Assembly: GCA_021442155.1 (NCBI GenBank)
Contig: CM038229.1
Coordinates: 98,061,271 to 98,125,270, forward strand
Direction: 5' to 3'
Length of the DNA: 64,000 bases
DNA from: Cymbidium sinense
Lineage: Eukaryota > Streptophyta > Magnoliopsida > Asparagales > Orchidaceae
Part shown: piece after piece, positions 48,806-62,379 of the stretch
Numbering within the stretch: the first letter of the stretch is position 1
Layout: each line of letters begins with the position of its first letter
Program-made: the position numbers and the translations under genes
The notes under the pieces: generated by a model
Database searches by the model: none
Told to the model about the DNA's origin: nothing
Seen by the model: only the letters and a program-made list of their open reading frames with translations

Positions 48806-50350
48806 GAAATTAAGAGAATGGTGTTGATTTCAAAAAAAAGATGGGGAAAATGAATGTAGGTGAATTTGAATAAAGAGGGGGAAAACTAATGTGGGAAAAT
48901 TTAAATAAAAGAGGGGAATGAGAATTATTTCAAGTAAATCTTTCTTTTAAAATAACAAACTAAATTATCCTTGAACTTTACAAAAGAATCACCACACCAG
49001 ATCTCTTCACAAGACAAATGATACTAAACCAAAATCTACAAAAATCATGGAGTTTTCTTCAATAAAAATTAAGAATTTCATTCTAATTATGATTTTCAAA
49101 ATCAACAAAATCACTAATTATGTAAAATTATCTAAACTATAAACACTTCATTACATGGAGTTTTCGTGCTAATTTTAATGTCTAAAAAGGTCATGAGCTA
49201 AAGTTCAATTAAATGAAAAATTTGAAATCAATCTCATAATTCAAACATAAAATTAACTAAAATTACTATACACTGCATGGGCCTTGACACTATGAATGCT
49301 TAAATTCAAGTGTCCGGGAGGTTGGTTGCTTCGCTTTAGTCTTAAGATTGAGTCCCGCAACAACCAAAAAATCATAAAAAGAGTTTCAAAAAATAAAATA
49401 TCGAGAATTTATCGTGATAATAGATCTAATCCTTAATGCCTAAATAGAGTTGACGATCTAAAGCTCTTAAACATATTCAAATTAATCAATTTTTCTAATC
49501 AAATTAACTCAAATCAAATATCAATTTAAAATCATCTAAACAAAATTCTATCATTAAAATTTAAATCAAACTCAATCTATCCATCTTCGAAGTTTGTCGG
49601 GTGATAAATTAAGAAAACTCTAGCTCACAGGAGTCAATGCCAAATCAAGTTCTACTGTAGTATTAATCTCTTGCTAGTAAGGACGTGACCCGTGTCTTCG
49701 ACTATGTGGCTTCTCCAGCTCCAGATGAAGCATTTACATCACAGCCCTCGATCGAGTGGTTTGGCCAATCGGACTATATTATATTACGATCACCACCGTA
49801 GTATGCTCCCCAATGACTCTCTTTTTTGAGTTGTGAAACATGGGTATACTTAATAGGGCAAACAACCTCTCGTCCTAAGGTATACTTAAGATTGTCTCCT
49901 GACAAACACCATCCCAAGTCTACGATTTGGACGACGTAACCCATTTATTACTAATGAGGATCCTTCGTCGGGTTGGGTTGACTACCTCCTCGACTAAGTA
50001 TGGGACATCACCGATGACGAACCATAGATTTAGATCGCATATCATCATTCCCCAACTATCGGAGTTTAAATGATAAATTTCATAATCTAAATTTTGAAAC
50101 TTCATATAATGCTACTATATATGCTACACATTGCGATCTAACGACCTTTTAATCGAAAGTTCTCTCACTTGGGAGGTAATTAACTATAGAGCTTGATAAG
50201 AAACTTGGAATCGATCTAAAGTCCTCATAAAACGCGAGTAAAATCTCGGTAGTGTCTTATCTACTATTCAATGCCTTTCTCGAAAATTACACACCTTAAA
50301 TCACTCTCTTCAATTCAAATTCAATAAATTGTCAGAGAATTTAATTTCAA

Positions 50351-51589
50351 ACCCACAATCTCCTATAGTGGACAAAGGCCTTAAATGGTTGCTTCTCTGT
50401 TACCTCTGTGTAGATTATAGTAGATACAATGCATCGGCAATAGTACTTGTCAAAACATCGAAGTCATTTTAATTTTAGTCATCTAAAAGTGAATCCAAGT
50501 CATTTCAAAGTTAAGTCACACGTCAGAATCTTAGTTACGAATATCTTCAAATTTTGATTGAATTCATTTTAGATATAAAATTTTCAAACATAAAATATAT
50601 ATATTTTAAGATATTTATATGTTTTCATTAAATAATAAAATTAACATAAAATCTAATGTGATCTTATTTATTATATGCTAATTTGGAATCAACTCAAGCA
50701 ATCTCACATCCGAGTTAAAGTGAAAATAATACTATTTGAGTTACATATTATGAACCAACTCAAACTGATTTTGAGTTGACTTCAGCATGCAGTATGAGTC
50801 AGATTGAACTCGAAAAATTAAAATTCAAGTCATATCTCGCTCGTTGGAGCTCGACTAAATGCCACCACTAGCTAGCAAACACAATGCTTGGCATTGAAAT
50901 AGATGAACTTTGTCCTTATAACTCTTCAAAACTTTGGATGCTGAGATGACTAGTTAGATGGAGAGAGAGCAAAAGTTGCAAAGTGGGAAAAGCAGACACG
51001 AAGTCATCTTTATTATGGTTCAATCATCGCTTTCTGTTGTTATTTTATTATTTTTCCTCAATAGTTGTTTAGTATTTCTGCAGTTGTTGCTTTGTCCTCT
51101 ATTGTTAGATTAAAATTTTGGGGCAGCATCTTCAAATATTATGGCAAATTTGAAGCTATCATTTCTAAATAAATCCAAGGGAAAAGCTTCAAATCAATCT
51201 TGTGCTGCAGATTTTTCTTTATATGGAGGACCCATTTACAAACTAACATATTATATTTAAAAATGAGATATTTATTTATTTCTTTTGCACAGCCTTTCTT
51301 TGTGATGTTTTGTCTGTGTTCTACAGAAGGAGTTGAGTATTAGTGTACTACTTGATGCCCTGATTTATGTAGGATTGTTCTCTTATGATGTTTGGTTATT
51401 AATCCCATATGCTTCTAAGAATGTGTGCTGCTTTTGTTCGGTGTTAACAGCGATGTGTGTGTGTGGAATTTTAATTAATTTGAATTCAAAAATGATTTGT
51501 TTCGACTTAAAAGATCAATGCGTTACAGAAAAATACTTTACATATATTCTCAGATATTATAAATATATGATATATATATATATATATAT
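50351..51589. other. AT-rich sequence, no gene recognised
   Basis: The frame at 51333-51605 encodes a hydrophobic, cysteine-rich segment ending in a microsatellite. It has no recognisable domain and no supporting context, so I do not call it a gene. Confidence 0.4.
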
Positions 51590-52180
51590 GTACATCAATA
51601 TTTAAATTTTCTCGAGAAGCATTTTTATTCATGTTCTCATAAAAAAAGGTACAGCTCTATCTTAATCACTTCAAGTAAATGCTCTCATCAATAAAATTCT
51701 AACAAATTACACTTTATCGTTAATTAACCTCTCTATTAGTAATAAATTCTAGTTTTTCATCAAAAGAAACCTTTCCATTTTTTTAATTGAACACTTCTAC
51801 CAGTCCAAAATCAAACAAAAAAATTGAAATCTTTGAGCTATAGCACTGTTCTAACCTATATACCTTGTATACTTAAAAATTGTTACTCTCTATTTATACT
51901 CACGAAAGTTTAAAACGAAAACCAAAGTAATATTGATTACACTTTAAAGAATGCTTCTAGCCTGCATCTGCCTAGATTCTACCTTTAGAAAACCTCTTTA
52001 TTATCAAACAAACTCCTGACATCAGGCAACTGATGTGACTAGTTTCTTAGTTCAGTTAACAAACCTAAGCCATAAGTTCATATATTTAACATATATACAT
52101 ATATGAACTAGCTACATCAAATTAACTACTGTTATCATGCATGTGCCTATTCCTAGTTTCTCAAATTGCATGGTCCACTT
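51590..52180 (-). repeat. Dispersed repeat copy, inverted mate of 39740-40310
   Basis: The minus strand carries GTATAAATAGAGAGTAA (about 51885-51901), TTGCCTGATGTCAGGAG and ATATAGGTTAGAACAGTGCT in the same order as 39740-40310. Small indels separate the copies. It is adjacent to an (AT)n tract at 51570-51589. Confidence 0.65.
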
Positions 52181-52687
52181 ATTTAGAAGTGTGGGTAACA
52201 CCTAGCTTTTTCAGAATGTTGAATAATAGCAAGTTTCCCTTTTATTAGATCTCATTGTATCTCACTCTACTGTAAATGAAGTCACTTCAATCTGTTTTCC
52301 CTTCTTTTAGATTAGCTAAAATGGAATTTTGATAAATATTTGTAAATATTTATGGACTAGCATTTATGAGAATATAATGGCATGATATTAAAACATTTGC
52401 AATAGATGTGATGTAAACCAGCAAACATATCATCCATAGAATTAGCCAAAGATGAGGATACTGATCATGTTTCAAAATTGTCTTTAGATGGTGTAAGGTA
52501 CCCCACCCATTCCACTCTTTAGATGAATTGAGTAGTTGGGGACAAAAAAAAGTGCCCTTGTACACACTCACAAATAAACTTGAAAACATGTGGTGGTTGA
52601 TATGAAGGACAAGCTTGTTTGTTCTTACTTTCACATCCATGAATCTTTATATTGTAACTAATTCTATATGCTTTAGGGACATCATCT
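52181..52687. other. Spacer, no gene recognised
   Basis: The minus-strand frame 52350-52640 (96 codons) has no domain I recognise, and there is no second line of support. Confidence 0.4.
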
Positions 52688-55652
52688 TGTTGACCTCACT
52701 TTTGGAGTGAGCTCTCAATCTCTCTTCTTCTTAGGGATCTTCTAGACACTAAGATTTAGCCATAAGACACTTCTAGTGATTAGGTGAACACTTAACCTAA
52801 GCCTAGAGATTTAGAAGGATTAATTAGGATTAGGCGGGCCTGAGACTTAGGAAATTCACCTACCTTGTAGCCTAAACTCAAATCCAATCCAAATTCACCC
52901 TATCAAACCTACAATCAAACTCAATCGCTCAAAATTCACCCACCGACCTCGACAATGAAGAGATATGATTTTAAGTGTTGTAATTTTCGTAAGGCGGATG
53001 GAATAGTAGATAAGACACTACCCGAGATTTCTCCCTCATTTGGTAAGGACTTTAGATCCGGTTCCGGTTTTTTATATGCAAGCACCTAGTTAATTACCCT
53101 CTCAATGAGAGAACTTTCGATTAAAGCTAGTTGTTAGGTCGAATGCGCAACGATATAGCATCATGTGGAGTTTAAAATTTAGATTTATGAATTTCATCAT
53201 ATTAACTTAAAGATGGTTGGGGAATGATGACGTGTTGATCTAGATCCCATGGTTTCGTCATCCTAGGAAGTCACGCCCCTAGTCTACTTAATCAAAGGAG
53301 GTAGTCAACCCAACCCGACCGGGATCCTTATTAGAACACATGGATTACGTCGTCAAGAAATTTAGACTTGGTGTTTGTCTAAGGAGACGAATTAAGTCTA
53401 CCTTAGCTAACAGAGGGTATTTTACCCTATCGGTGTACTATAATTTAAAACTCAAAGAGTAGAGCCATTGGGGAGCATACGCTATAGTCATGATCATAAT
53501 ATAATGGTTCCATTTGGCGACAACCACTGATCAAAGGACTCTAGTAATCTACATCATATGTGAAGCTCCGCCAAGCCACATAGTTATAGATGACACGAGC
53601 CACAACTTTACTAGCGTGAGATTGATTGAGAGTGAATATAGTAGAACACTTGATTTGACATTGGCTCATTTATGAGCTAAATTTTCTTAATTTGTCACCT
53701 TGACAATCAATTGCGTAAGGTGGGTTGGATTTTGCTTTAAAATTTTAAATATTACATTTCATTTAAACATTTAACACTTAATGATTTATCCAATTTTATA
53801 TTTGTATTGACACTTGATTTTGATTAATTCAATTTGAGCTTGCAAGCACATTTTGATGGTAGGTATCCCACCGGTTGAAATCTCCATTCAAATACCATCA
53901 TTGAGGTAGATTGATTGATTAATCATTTAATTTATTATTTTAGATCCGTCACTCTATTAGTTTAATCATGAGGATTAGATCTACTATTGTATGATAGAAT
54001 TATCTTTTGATATTTTAATAAGTTGAAATTTTTTTATAATAATTGGATTTTTAGGTTTTGTTAACGTGGACCGTCCAAATCTAAGCAACCCGCCAACATC
54101 CTCATACACTAAATTTAAGCATTCAACGCCGGGCCCATGCGTATTTAATAATTCGAGATAATTTTGTTTCTAAATCATGAGATTAATTTCATATTTTCAT
54201 TTAATTCCAACTTAGCACAACCTTTTGACTTTAAAATTTGTATTTTAAATCTCTATATCCGAACAGATATATTTATAGCTTAGATAATTTCATCTAATTA
54301 ATAAAGTTATTGACTTTGAAAATCATAATTAGAATAAAATTTCTTAATTTTTGAATTGAAAGAAACTCAATAATTAGTGTAGCATTTAATTTAGTATCAC
54401 ATTTTGCTTGTACGAAGAATTAGATGGTATTTTGGAGGAATTAAGTTTCTATTTGTAATTCAAAAAATTACATATTTGCTTAACTTATTAATGAACATAT
54501 AACCCTCTATTAGTCATCACATTCATTTTTTATTCTCCCAATCAAGCTATTATATCTTCTTTAAGAAAGCTTATCCAAATTGAGGTTCGTTTCAAATATG
54601 AGTTAATTATTCACTAAGAAGTCTTGACCATACTTATAATGCGTTATTTAGTTTTAGTGAGAATTTCTTATGATGCTCATCTGATTTTCACTTTAGCTTG
54701 AAAGTAGCACTCAACCAATCTTTTGTGCTTCAAACCTAACTTTAAGCAAGATCCAAATGATCCTTTTAAAGGCTACATTCATGAATGATCATGAGTTGCC
54801 TAATTAAATTTGTGCTTGAGAAAGCTACCAAATTCTTGCATACTTTATTCTCAATTTGAAATTAGATATTTAGACTTACTACCAATCATTTGTCATTTAA
54901 TATTCAATTGAGATCTTTACTTCATTTGATATTAAATATGATTTGTTCACATGAAAAGGACTTCAAATCTAACATGAATTTATCCTTAACTCCACATCGA
55001 GTTCCATATTTATGTGCTTAAAATATTTTGTAAGTTCTCTTCCTCTTTTTTCTTTGGCTTCACATTTACTTTTGTATTTATTATATATTTTTTATTTAAT
55101 TTGATTTTAGAGGATTTCCATTTTGATTTGTTTAAGTCCCAAAATTTAACGAAATTGTCAAGATTTGATATTCCGATGTCATCCCCGTGAGGGCTACATT
55201 GAAACTTTTAGACCCCATGCCCTAATGAGCATGATGGTTGATATTTTCAAGCACCTCGAGGCCTTCAATGAGCATAATGAGGCATTCAATCACATGCATA
55301 AAAGCAAATATATATGCAAATATTCTCCTCCTTTTTAAGTCTCATTTAGTCAAAATTTGACAAAGATTTCAGGGGAGTGACATGTAATTTTTTTTAGCTT
55401 ACTGATGCCTCCTAATAAGTGAGCGGTGTCGATACCACAATCAATTTTCATCTCATCATTCTAATGAGCATGATGAGACCTTCAAACCTGCTAAAGAGAC
55501 ACAAAAGCATAAAGATAATTTTCACAAATATTTGATTTTATTTTTATAATGAAAGATGCAATATATTTCACTATTTTCTTTCTTCTTTTGTGTCGAACTG
55601 AAGAGAGAGAGAGAGAGATGGAGAGGGATTTTCTTTTTGTTGCTCAACTCAA

Positions 55653-55702
<50 letters not shown>

Positions 55703-55742
55703 TGATATTCTTTTTTTCTTTTTTTTTGTTTGTTGAACTCAA

Positions 55743-55773
<31 letters not shown>

Positions 55774-55809
55774 GAGGATTTTCTTTTTCCTTTTATTTAT
55801 TGTTGGAAC

Positions 55810-55864
<55 letters not shown>

Positions 55865-56203
55865 GAGAGGATATCTTTGAATGAAAAGAAGAATGGTGAG
55901 GAATTTTTTATAGAACCTAGAGAGAGAGAGAGATAAGAGAGAAAGAAATGAGAGAGATGGGAAGAAAGATGAGGAATACCTTCATGACATCTTTTACGAA
56001 GCAAGAAGTAAGAAGGAGTCAAATGGGAGAGGGAGAAAATAAATGCTGAGAGTTTCAAACGAGGAATCTTAATTGAGGGAGTTGAGTGTTCGATGAGGAA
56101 GAGGGAAACAGATGGTTGGGAGAAGGGATCGCTTGCGTGCTTTCTAAGAATGAACCGAATGAGAGGGAAGCTTGTCGATAATTTGAAGAAGAGCAGGTCA
56201 ACA
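52688..56203 (-). repeat. 3' LTR of element B (L family)
   Basis: It is bounded by TGTTGACCTC (52688-52697) and AGGTCAACA (ending 56203), inverted termini typical of an LTR. 52960-55550 is collinear with 10990-13750. Compared with element A it lacks about 1.1 kb (the 300-bp units and the AT run) near 56190. It is the only copy that shows the extreme 52688-52950 end, which is shared with K copy 1 (3800-4014). Confidence 0.7.
55603..55934. repeat. Compound (GA)n minisatellite
   Basis: Five GA runs (about 55603-55618, 55650-55700, 55746-55770, 55811-55858 and 55919-55934) alternate with T-rich linkers like ATTTTCTTTTT...TTG(A/G)AACTCAAAGAGAGA. The linkers resemble each other, so this is a tandem repeat whose units contain expanding GA tracts. 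The strand asymmetry is extreme. Frames on both strands are low-complexity (Ser-Leu or Arg-Glu). Confidence 0.85.
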
Positions 56204-58050
56204 AAGCCCCAAATAAATGTGATTGCATAGAGAGTCATATTTGTTGAAAACTTGTTGACCTTTCATTTTCCACTCTTGGATCACTTCATCTTCAATCTCA
56301 ATAACTTATAGATCTTTGATAAAATTTTTCATTAGTATGATGCCTTATTTTGGACATGCTAAATGAAGAGATTGATAGATTTATCGATTGACTTGTCAGA
56401 TAAAAGCTCTTCCACCATCTACTCTCTGCTATGGGTTTATTGAAGATCTTTTCTTTTCATTTGGTGATTTCTCGACCTAGCTTCATGCTTGATTGGATTG
56501 GATGGAGGAATTGGTTTGCTTATTTTAAGATTTGAAATTCCTTTTGTCTTGGTGTTAAGCTTGAAGGATTTGATGAAAGATTGACCTAATTTGTCCATAT
56601 TAATTTGTCATGAAGTGCACGTATATCTTATCTATACTGCTGCTTTTTTGTTGAAGGGTGCATGTGATGATCTAGCCTTCTAACTTATATTAGATGATAT
56701 CTTGAGTTATTAATCCAACAATGAGTGCTTTAATAGAGTGAATAATCACAAAAATTTCTTTAGTTTGGCCATCCGCTTTGTATAAGCTATGAAATTTCTT
56801 TCTGTCTTATTCCTTTTGCTTTGATGATTTGATGAGAAAATTAGCTTTGACCGTGCTTTATGCTTGATGAGATCATTTGAGAATAAATTAAATATCACCA
56901 TACAAATAATATAAATATTGACTTAAAGGCTTTCTAAATTGAGAATTTCAGATTTTTTGGTCTATCGATCAAGTAGAAAGATCTCTTGGATTCTAGCGCT
57001 TGTAGTCACTATGTGGATCTGGTTTGAGATTGAATAACTATCATCATTGGACGATGAGCGGGTTCTTTCACTGCATCCTTTTCTTATGGCTTATTAAGTG
57101 AGGAGAGCATTAGCAACTATATTTTGGCTTATTGAGTTTGACCTTTAGAACCTACTCAGTCTAACTTAAGCTATGATGGGTTGGTGATTTGGTCATCGAC
57201 TAATAACGATGGCTCTTTCGACCTTTTCTTATGGCTTGTTGAGTGAGAAGTCAACAACTCAACCATTTATGGGCTTGTTGAGTTCGACCTTTAGAACCCA
57301 TTTACGTCCTAGACTTCAAGATGTAGATGTTGATATTTTTCCAACTCTTGAAGCTTCCAAAATTGGGAGTTCTTGACTTGATCTTTGACATTTGACTAAT
57401 CTTGAAAATAAGTTTTTCTTGATATTTAGGGTTGTCTTTTCATGCATGGAAATAGATTGTTCCTTGCAAGAGCCAACAACTTTAATATAATTATAGATAT
57501 ATTTAGGGATCTTGACATATAGCTCAATGTCAATAATATTTATACAAGAAGGTATGTTTGAGAGAATTGAACAACCTTGATAGAGCTCTTGTATAATAGA
57601 AGGATTGCATATTAGCTTAGAAATATATCTGAGTTTAAACTTCAATATAAATAAATGTTGCTCATTCGACATCATGTATATTTATCGAGGATCAACTGAT
57701 AAATATATAAAAAAATGCCCCTTATCTTGTAGGAGAAATTCTAAAGTACTTTGAAAGAGCTCTAAAATAATTTTAAAAAATATATCAATATTTGATTTGA
57801 TATATTTGATCTTAAAAAGGTTTTAACATGTAACATTGATTCATCTATGTATAAAGATCTAAAATACCCCTATTTAACAAGAGAATTTTCAAGGAAAATG
57901 TTTTATCTTGAGTAGGTATATTTATTTAGGGATCTCGACATGAAGCATGATATCGACCTAAATAGATATACTAAAAAATGCCCCTATCTTATAGAGAGAT
58001 TTTATTATACCTCGAGAATGTATTTATCATGTATAATACTTTTTGTATCG
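56204..58050 (-). other. 3' UTR of element B
   Basis: Collinear with 7269-8999, including the duplicated TTTAGAACC block (57040-57170 and 57180-57310) and AAATAGATATACTAAAAAA(T). The minus-strand frame 57316-57675 lies here and shows no domain. Confidence 0.6.
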
Positions 58051-58460
58051 ACTATTAATTGGCGGCATTGGTATTTCACCATTTAGGTCAATGAGTTGGT
58101 ATGCCCCTCCTTGATACTCTTTTTCAATGACAAAAGGGCTCTCCAATTAGGCTCAAATTTGCCACCAATTTGATTAGGAATAATTTGTCTTCTCAATACC
58201 AAGACCACCCCTTTTGGATTGTTCAGATCGTATGGTCAAAAGCCTTGGACATCTTTGCTCGATAAACTTCAAATTTTGATGAGCTTGCAATATAACTTCA
58301 TCAAGTGCATCGAGTTCCTTCATTCTCAAATGAGCATTTTGATCTTCAATTAGATTGGCTACCAAGTGAAGCAACTCAACTTTCAAGCGAGAAGGGCCAG
58401 TTCAAAATACTAATGAATAAGGAGTGGCTTTAATTGACGTCTTATAGGTAGTTTGATACG
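58050..58460 (-). pseudogene. Integrase C-terminal relic of element B
   Basis: The minus-strand frame 58386-58174 reads KVELLHLVANLIEDQNAH and KELDALDEVILQAHQNLKFI, the helical linker after the integrase core in Tat-type pol. After a frameshift follow EPFVIEKEYQGGAYQLIDL (about 58085-58142), where EPF replaces the GPF of the GPY/F module, and INSRYKKYYT before the stop near 58040. Just upstream, ATPYSLVF (about 58410-58435) is the end of the catalytic core. Confidence 0.75.
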
Positions 58461-58846
58461 CCATAATGCCTTTTATCAATTTGGTATTCCATTCTCTCTT
58501 ATTTTTTAGGGTCATCTTGGCGTTTGACCAATTTTATTGAAGGCTTCGCCAAACCATTTTCCCTTGGATTATATATTGAAGAATATTGCCAATCAATTTT
58601 ATGTCGATCGATAAATCTATAAATCTTTATATTTTTGAAAGTTGTGCCATTATCATAAATTATTTGACTCAACGCCCAAATCTATAGACCATATTATGCA
58701 TAAAGAAGTTAATCACTGATGAGTAACTTTTAAATGGGATAGCTTCAACACACTTCAAAAATAATTAGTTGCTAGGATGTATCCAAATGATGATAGTGGA
58801 TCAATTGGTCCAATTACATCCATACCCCATTTGAATGGCCAAGATG

Positions 58847-59068
58847 CTATAGTTGGGTGTAGTGGATTTGGACATTAGTGATTTTCCCATGTACTTGACA
58901 TTCATGACACTTCATAGCATGATCAATACAGCCTCTCACCATAGATGGCCAATAATAACCCATTCTTTTAATCTTTACTTTCATCTGAGACTGATGTGCA
59001 CCACAAAGTCCTTCATGAACTTCAACCATCACTTTGCTAGCTTCATCTATATTTAGGCATCGCCACAT
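58847..59068 (-). pseudogene. Integrase zinc-binding domain relic of element B
   Basis: The frame encodes EVHEGLCGAHQSQMKVKIKR, GYYWPSMVRGCIDHAMKCHEC and QVHGK. His...His and C-x2-C (CHEC) form the H2C2 integrase zinc-binding motif of Gypsy elements. The catalytic core (about 58460-58840) is recognisable only in part and is frameshifted. Confidence 0.8.
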
Positions 59069-59556
59069 TTATTCAAAGGATCTATGATATAAAGTATTAT
59101 TGATGAAAGCATAGCACAACATTCTCTTCTTGATTTGAGTCGTGATTATTATTTGGTAATTTGCCTTCTTTAAAGTAGTCGATGAAGGGCCTCCAATCAT
59201 GTGGCTCTTCTACAAATAAAGGCTTCACATTGCTTTTTTGAAGCAATGTCATGCTTAGGTTTTCTTGGTATAACTCTTTATTAATTTTGAGGAGGATGAG
59301 GAGTAACGAGCATCCTACATGTTGAATTTGATAACCCCTCTACATACAAGGATTGATACTTTAGTAGTTCTAACTCATCATAATCACCATTCATACTTGT
59401 CATCTCCTTAGCTAATTTTCCTAAGCAAGCTTTGCTATTCTCGGATCGAGACTTGAGTTAGTGTGATATTTGGTATTTGCTTCATAAGCTCAAGAACTCT
59501 CTTGTGATAGAAAGCTAACTCAAGCTTGTTGATTTTATAGATGCCCATTACTTGAT

Positions 59557-59799
59557 TTATAATAAGCTAGAATCATAAAAAAAAATATGCAAGTTTTGAA
59601 TGCCTATGAAAATAGCTTCTTCAAGACCTACCAATACTTCATACTCAAGTTCATTATTAGTTCTTGGCTCGGTCAACCATATGATCATCTCATTATCCCT
59701 CCTTCGTGTTATGAAGATAATGTTGATTCTGCTCTTGCCTTGGAAATTTAGAGGTTGGACTTGTTTGATCGATGAGGCTCCATCAAAGTACATTTCCAA
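59557..59799 (-). pseudogene. RNase H relic of element B
   Basis: The frame contains EMYFDGASS, IIFITRRRDNEMIIWLTEP and RTNNELEYEVLVGLEEA. YFDGAS and TNN.xEYE...GLE are the signature blocks of RNase H in Tat-type elements; this version differs from the LYVDGA version in E2, so A/B and E2/M2 belong to distinct subgroups. The stretch 59800-60590 (end of RT, connection) is frameshifted and poorly readable. Confidence 0.75.
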
Positions 59800-60589
59800 A
59801 TTTATGATTTTTCTCTTTCATGAATGAGCATAATTTGCTCATCGAAAATCATGGTTAATAGAAGAGTCCATAGGGATGGGATGTGAAGAAAATCTGCTAA
59901 GATTTTCCTCATTTATCTTTCTATGAACATGTGATATCAAATTGTAAAAGTAATACTACCCATCTTGCCAAGACCTATCAATGCGGTCTTATCATCAAGT
60001 ACTTCAGGATCGATCCTTGAGATGAGGGTAATCTTGTGAGATAACATATAGTGATGGAGCTTTTGGACCCAAAGATCAATGCCAAACAATGCTTCTCTAT
60101 CGAGAGTATCTCATTTGTGCTCCTATCAACCTCGACATATAATAAAGAGCATTCTTTATTTTTTCATTGTGTTGTGCCAATAATGCGAGAGACTCTTCTA
60201 ATGCAATGTATAGAATGAGGGGCTTCCTGCATAGGCACTATAAGGATTAGTGGATTTAAAGTATCTTTTAATGCTATTGAAGGCTTCTTGGCACTCCTTG
60301 TCCCATTTGAATGGAACATCCTTCTTCATCAACTTTGCAAATGGTTGATATCATCCGATAGGTTTGATATAAATTAATGGATGAATGCAAGCTATCCTTG
60401 TAAAGAATGAACACAAACGCTTTGGTGGAGGCATCTCCACAATTGCCTTGATTTTAGCGGATTAATTTCAAATTCTATGACAAATATACCCAAGGAATTT
60501 TTTGGAGGATACCCTAAATGCACATTTTAGAGGATTCATCTTGAGATCATATTTTTTATTCTCTCAATATAATTCAAGTCTTCAAAGTG

Positions 60590-61100
60590 ATTTTCATGAT
60601 TTAAGCTCTTCACCACCAAATCATCAACATAATATTCCACCTTCTGTGAATCAACTCATCAAAATACACGTCATGGCTCTTTGGTAGGTAGCTCCAATAT
60701 TTTCAATCCAAGGGCATGACTTTGTAGTATATACCAATTGGCATCTACATGATGTGTGCTTCTCATCTTTAAGATCCATCTTGATTTGATTGTATCCCGA
60801 TGATCCATCCATGAATGAGAAGTCATAGTTGGAAGTATTGTCCATAGTAGTGATATTGGAAGTGGAAAGTCATCTTTTGGGCATGCCTTATTTAGGTCCC
60901 TAAGTCAATGTGGACATGGATTTGGGCTTCTTCTTCCTAAGGGATAATGTTGGCTATCCATCTGCATACTTCTTCTCCCGGATGAAGCTTGCTCGATCTT
61001 CTTAGTTTTCGCAATTACCTATTCTTCAATCTCAATCTCATTAGTTTAGGAGCTTGCTTAATAGGCATCACATTTAGTTTAATGATAAGTTTATGAACTG
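60590..61100 (-). pseudogene. Reverse transcriptase relic of element B
   Basis: On the minus strand, in shifting frames: VAVHKL and IKQAPK (about 61050-61110), FSFMDGSSGYNQIKMDLKDE (about 60760-60823), YKVMPL and GATYQRAM (about 60665-60725), and VEYYVDDLVVKSLN (about 60599-60640). Here YVDD (codons at 60620-60631) is intact, unlike in E2. Stops between blocks show that the copy is dead. Confidence 0.8.
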
Positions 61101-62379
61101 CTACATCGGATAAGCGACATTTTAGAATATGTCCAAAAAGCAATCCTTGAATTCACAAAGTAGCATTTTTAGCTCTTCAACTTTCTCATAAGGTAGAATG
61201 ACAGCGATGAAAGTTGGATTGGGATCATCCTTAGCTCTAGGTTGATTTCTTTTAGTTCATTCATAGTAGTTGTTTGTCCACCATCTTTGAGTTCTTCAAG
61301 GCTACTTATTCATCTTCTTCATCCAGAAGTTTCGATCTCGACCTCTATATTATAACAAACTTTATTTTGATGAGATTTATGGATGAACTCAAGACTTTAG
61401 TGATAAACTTATCACTTCTTTGTGATGCTTGAGGACTTATTTGGCTATACATCTTGTTAAAGATTTGAGTTCTATGTTTAGTAGTTCCAATATGAATTCC
61501 AAGATTATGCATCATTCTTCATAATTTACGTGGATAGTATATTAATATTATTGTTGTCACTATCTTATTAGAACTTTCATGTAGTGATCAAAATTGTGAG
61601 GTTGAGACTCTTGATTTGTAAAATAGAGTTTTGTTTCACCCATCTCACTCAACAATGGCACATAGAATGTTATCAATTCTTTAATGTTATAAACCTATAG
61701 TGGAGTGATTTCTTTGAAGTCTTGTTGAGGGATAGGTATAATTTTGAAGGAGTAGTTTGACACGCCAAGTGAGCTATCCTTTTGATGTGACCTTCTAAAC
61801 CCTATTTTATAAGTAGATTCAAAGTCATAGTTTGAATCGAATCACCTATTCCATCCAAGGCCATGAAGGGGCATCCGGGAGAAATGTACCGTTGGTGATC
61901 CGTATGGCCTAGGGATCACTCCTCACCACCCATTATCGTGAGGCTCTCCTTGACCTTACGCCCTGTGGTGGTGCGGTAGAATGGCGAGCATCGTGATCAT
62001 TCCTTCACCAACTCCATCCATTCGGGATATGGAGATGGTGACTACTATCGAGATATTCCGGATGATTTCGATGGCGTGATAGTAGAAGATCAACCAAGGA
62101 TTGTTACCCCTATTATAGCTAGCATTAGTCATGATTATCATTCTTCTAGTGAGTACAATCTGCGCGGATTGACTCCTCGGCTTGTGAGGTTCGGTGTCTC
62201 GGTTCATGATAGCGATCACCGGTCGGCCAAATTTTTTGTAGCTGAGTTAGATCGATCTTTAGATGAGATAGTTGTACACTATTTTATGGAAAAAATAGAG
62301 ATCTTAGGGTACACATGGTCTAATGAAAAAGAGCGGCTTGATCCCTAATGAAGATCGATGGGAATTTAGGCGGCATACG
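61101..62379. other. Boundary stretch between element B and the plus-strand gag relic
   Basis: The protease region of element B would be expected at 61150-61850 on the minus strand, but I cannot recognise it. The plus-strand frame 62076-62348 (90 codons) and its complement (61956-62219) show no domain. The element boundary is not located. Confidence 0.35.

Larger units (their letters stand above)
52688..61850 (-). mobile_element. Element B: Ty3/Gypsy Tat-type retrotransposon with long LTR, 5' part missing
   Basis: Minus-strand order: RT relic (61100-60590), RNase H (59800-59550), integrase (59070-58050), 3' UTR (58050-56204) and 3' LTR (56203-52688). LTR and 3' UTR match element A. No 5' LTR is seen to the right; instead a plus-strand gag relic begins about 62.4 kb. 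This copy preserves more of pol than element A and so assigns the L-type LTRs to a Gypsy element. Confidence 0.7.

Noticed and set aside
51333..51605. Plus-strand hydrophobic frame of 90 codons
   Set aside because: It ends in a microsatellite, has no domain, and hydrophobic content is expected from T-rich sequence.
52350..52640. Minus-strand frame of 96 codons as a small gene
   Set aside because: No domain, no repeat of the frame elsewhere and no regulatory context; length is within chance for this composition.
55522..56238. Minus-strand open frame of 238 codons
   Set aside because: Its long Ser-Leu runs come from the (CT)n tracts of a compound minisatellite inside an LTR.
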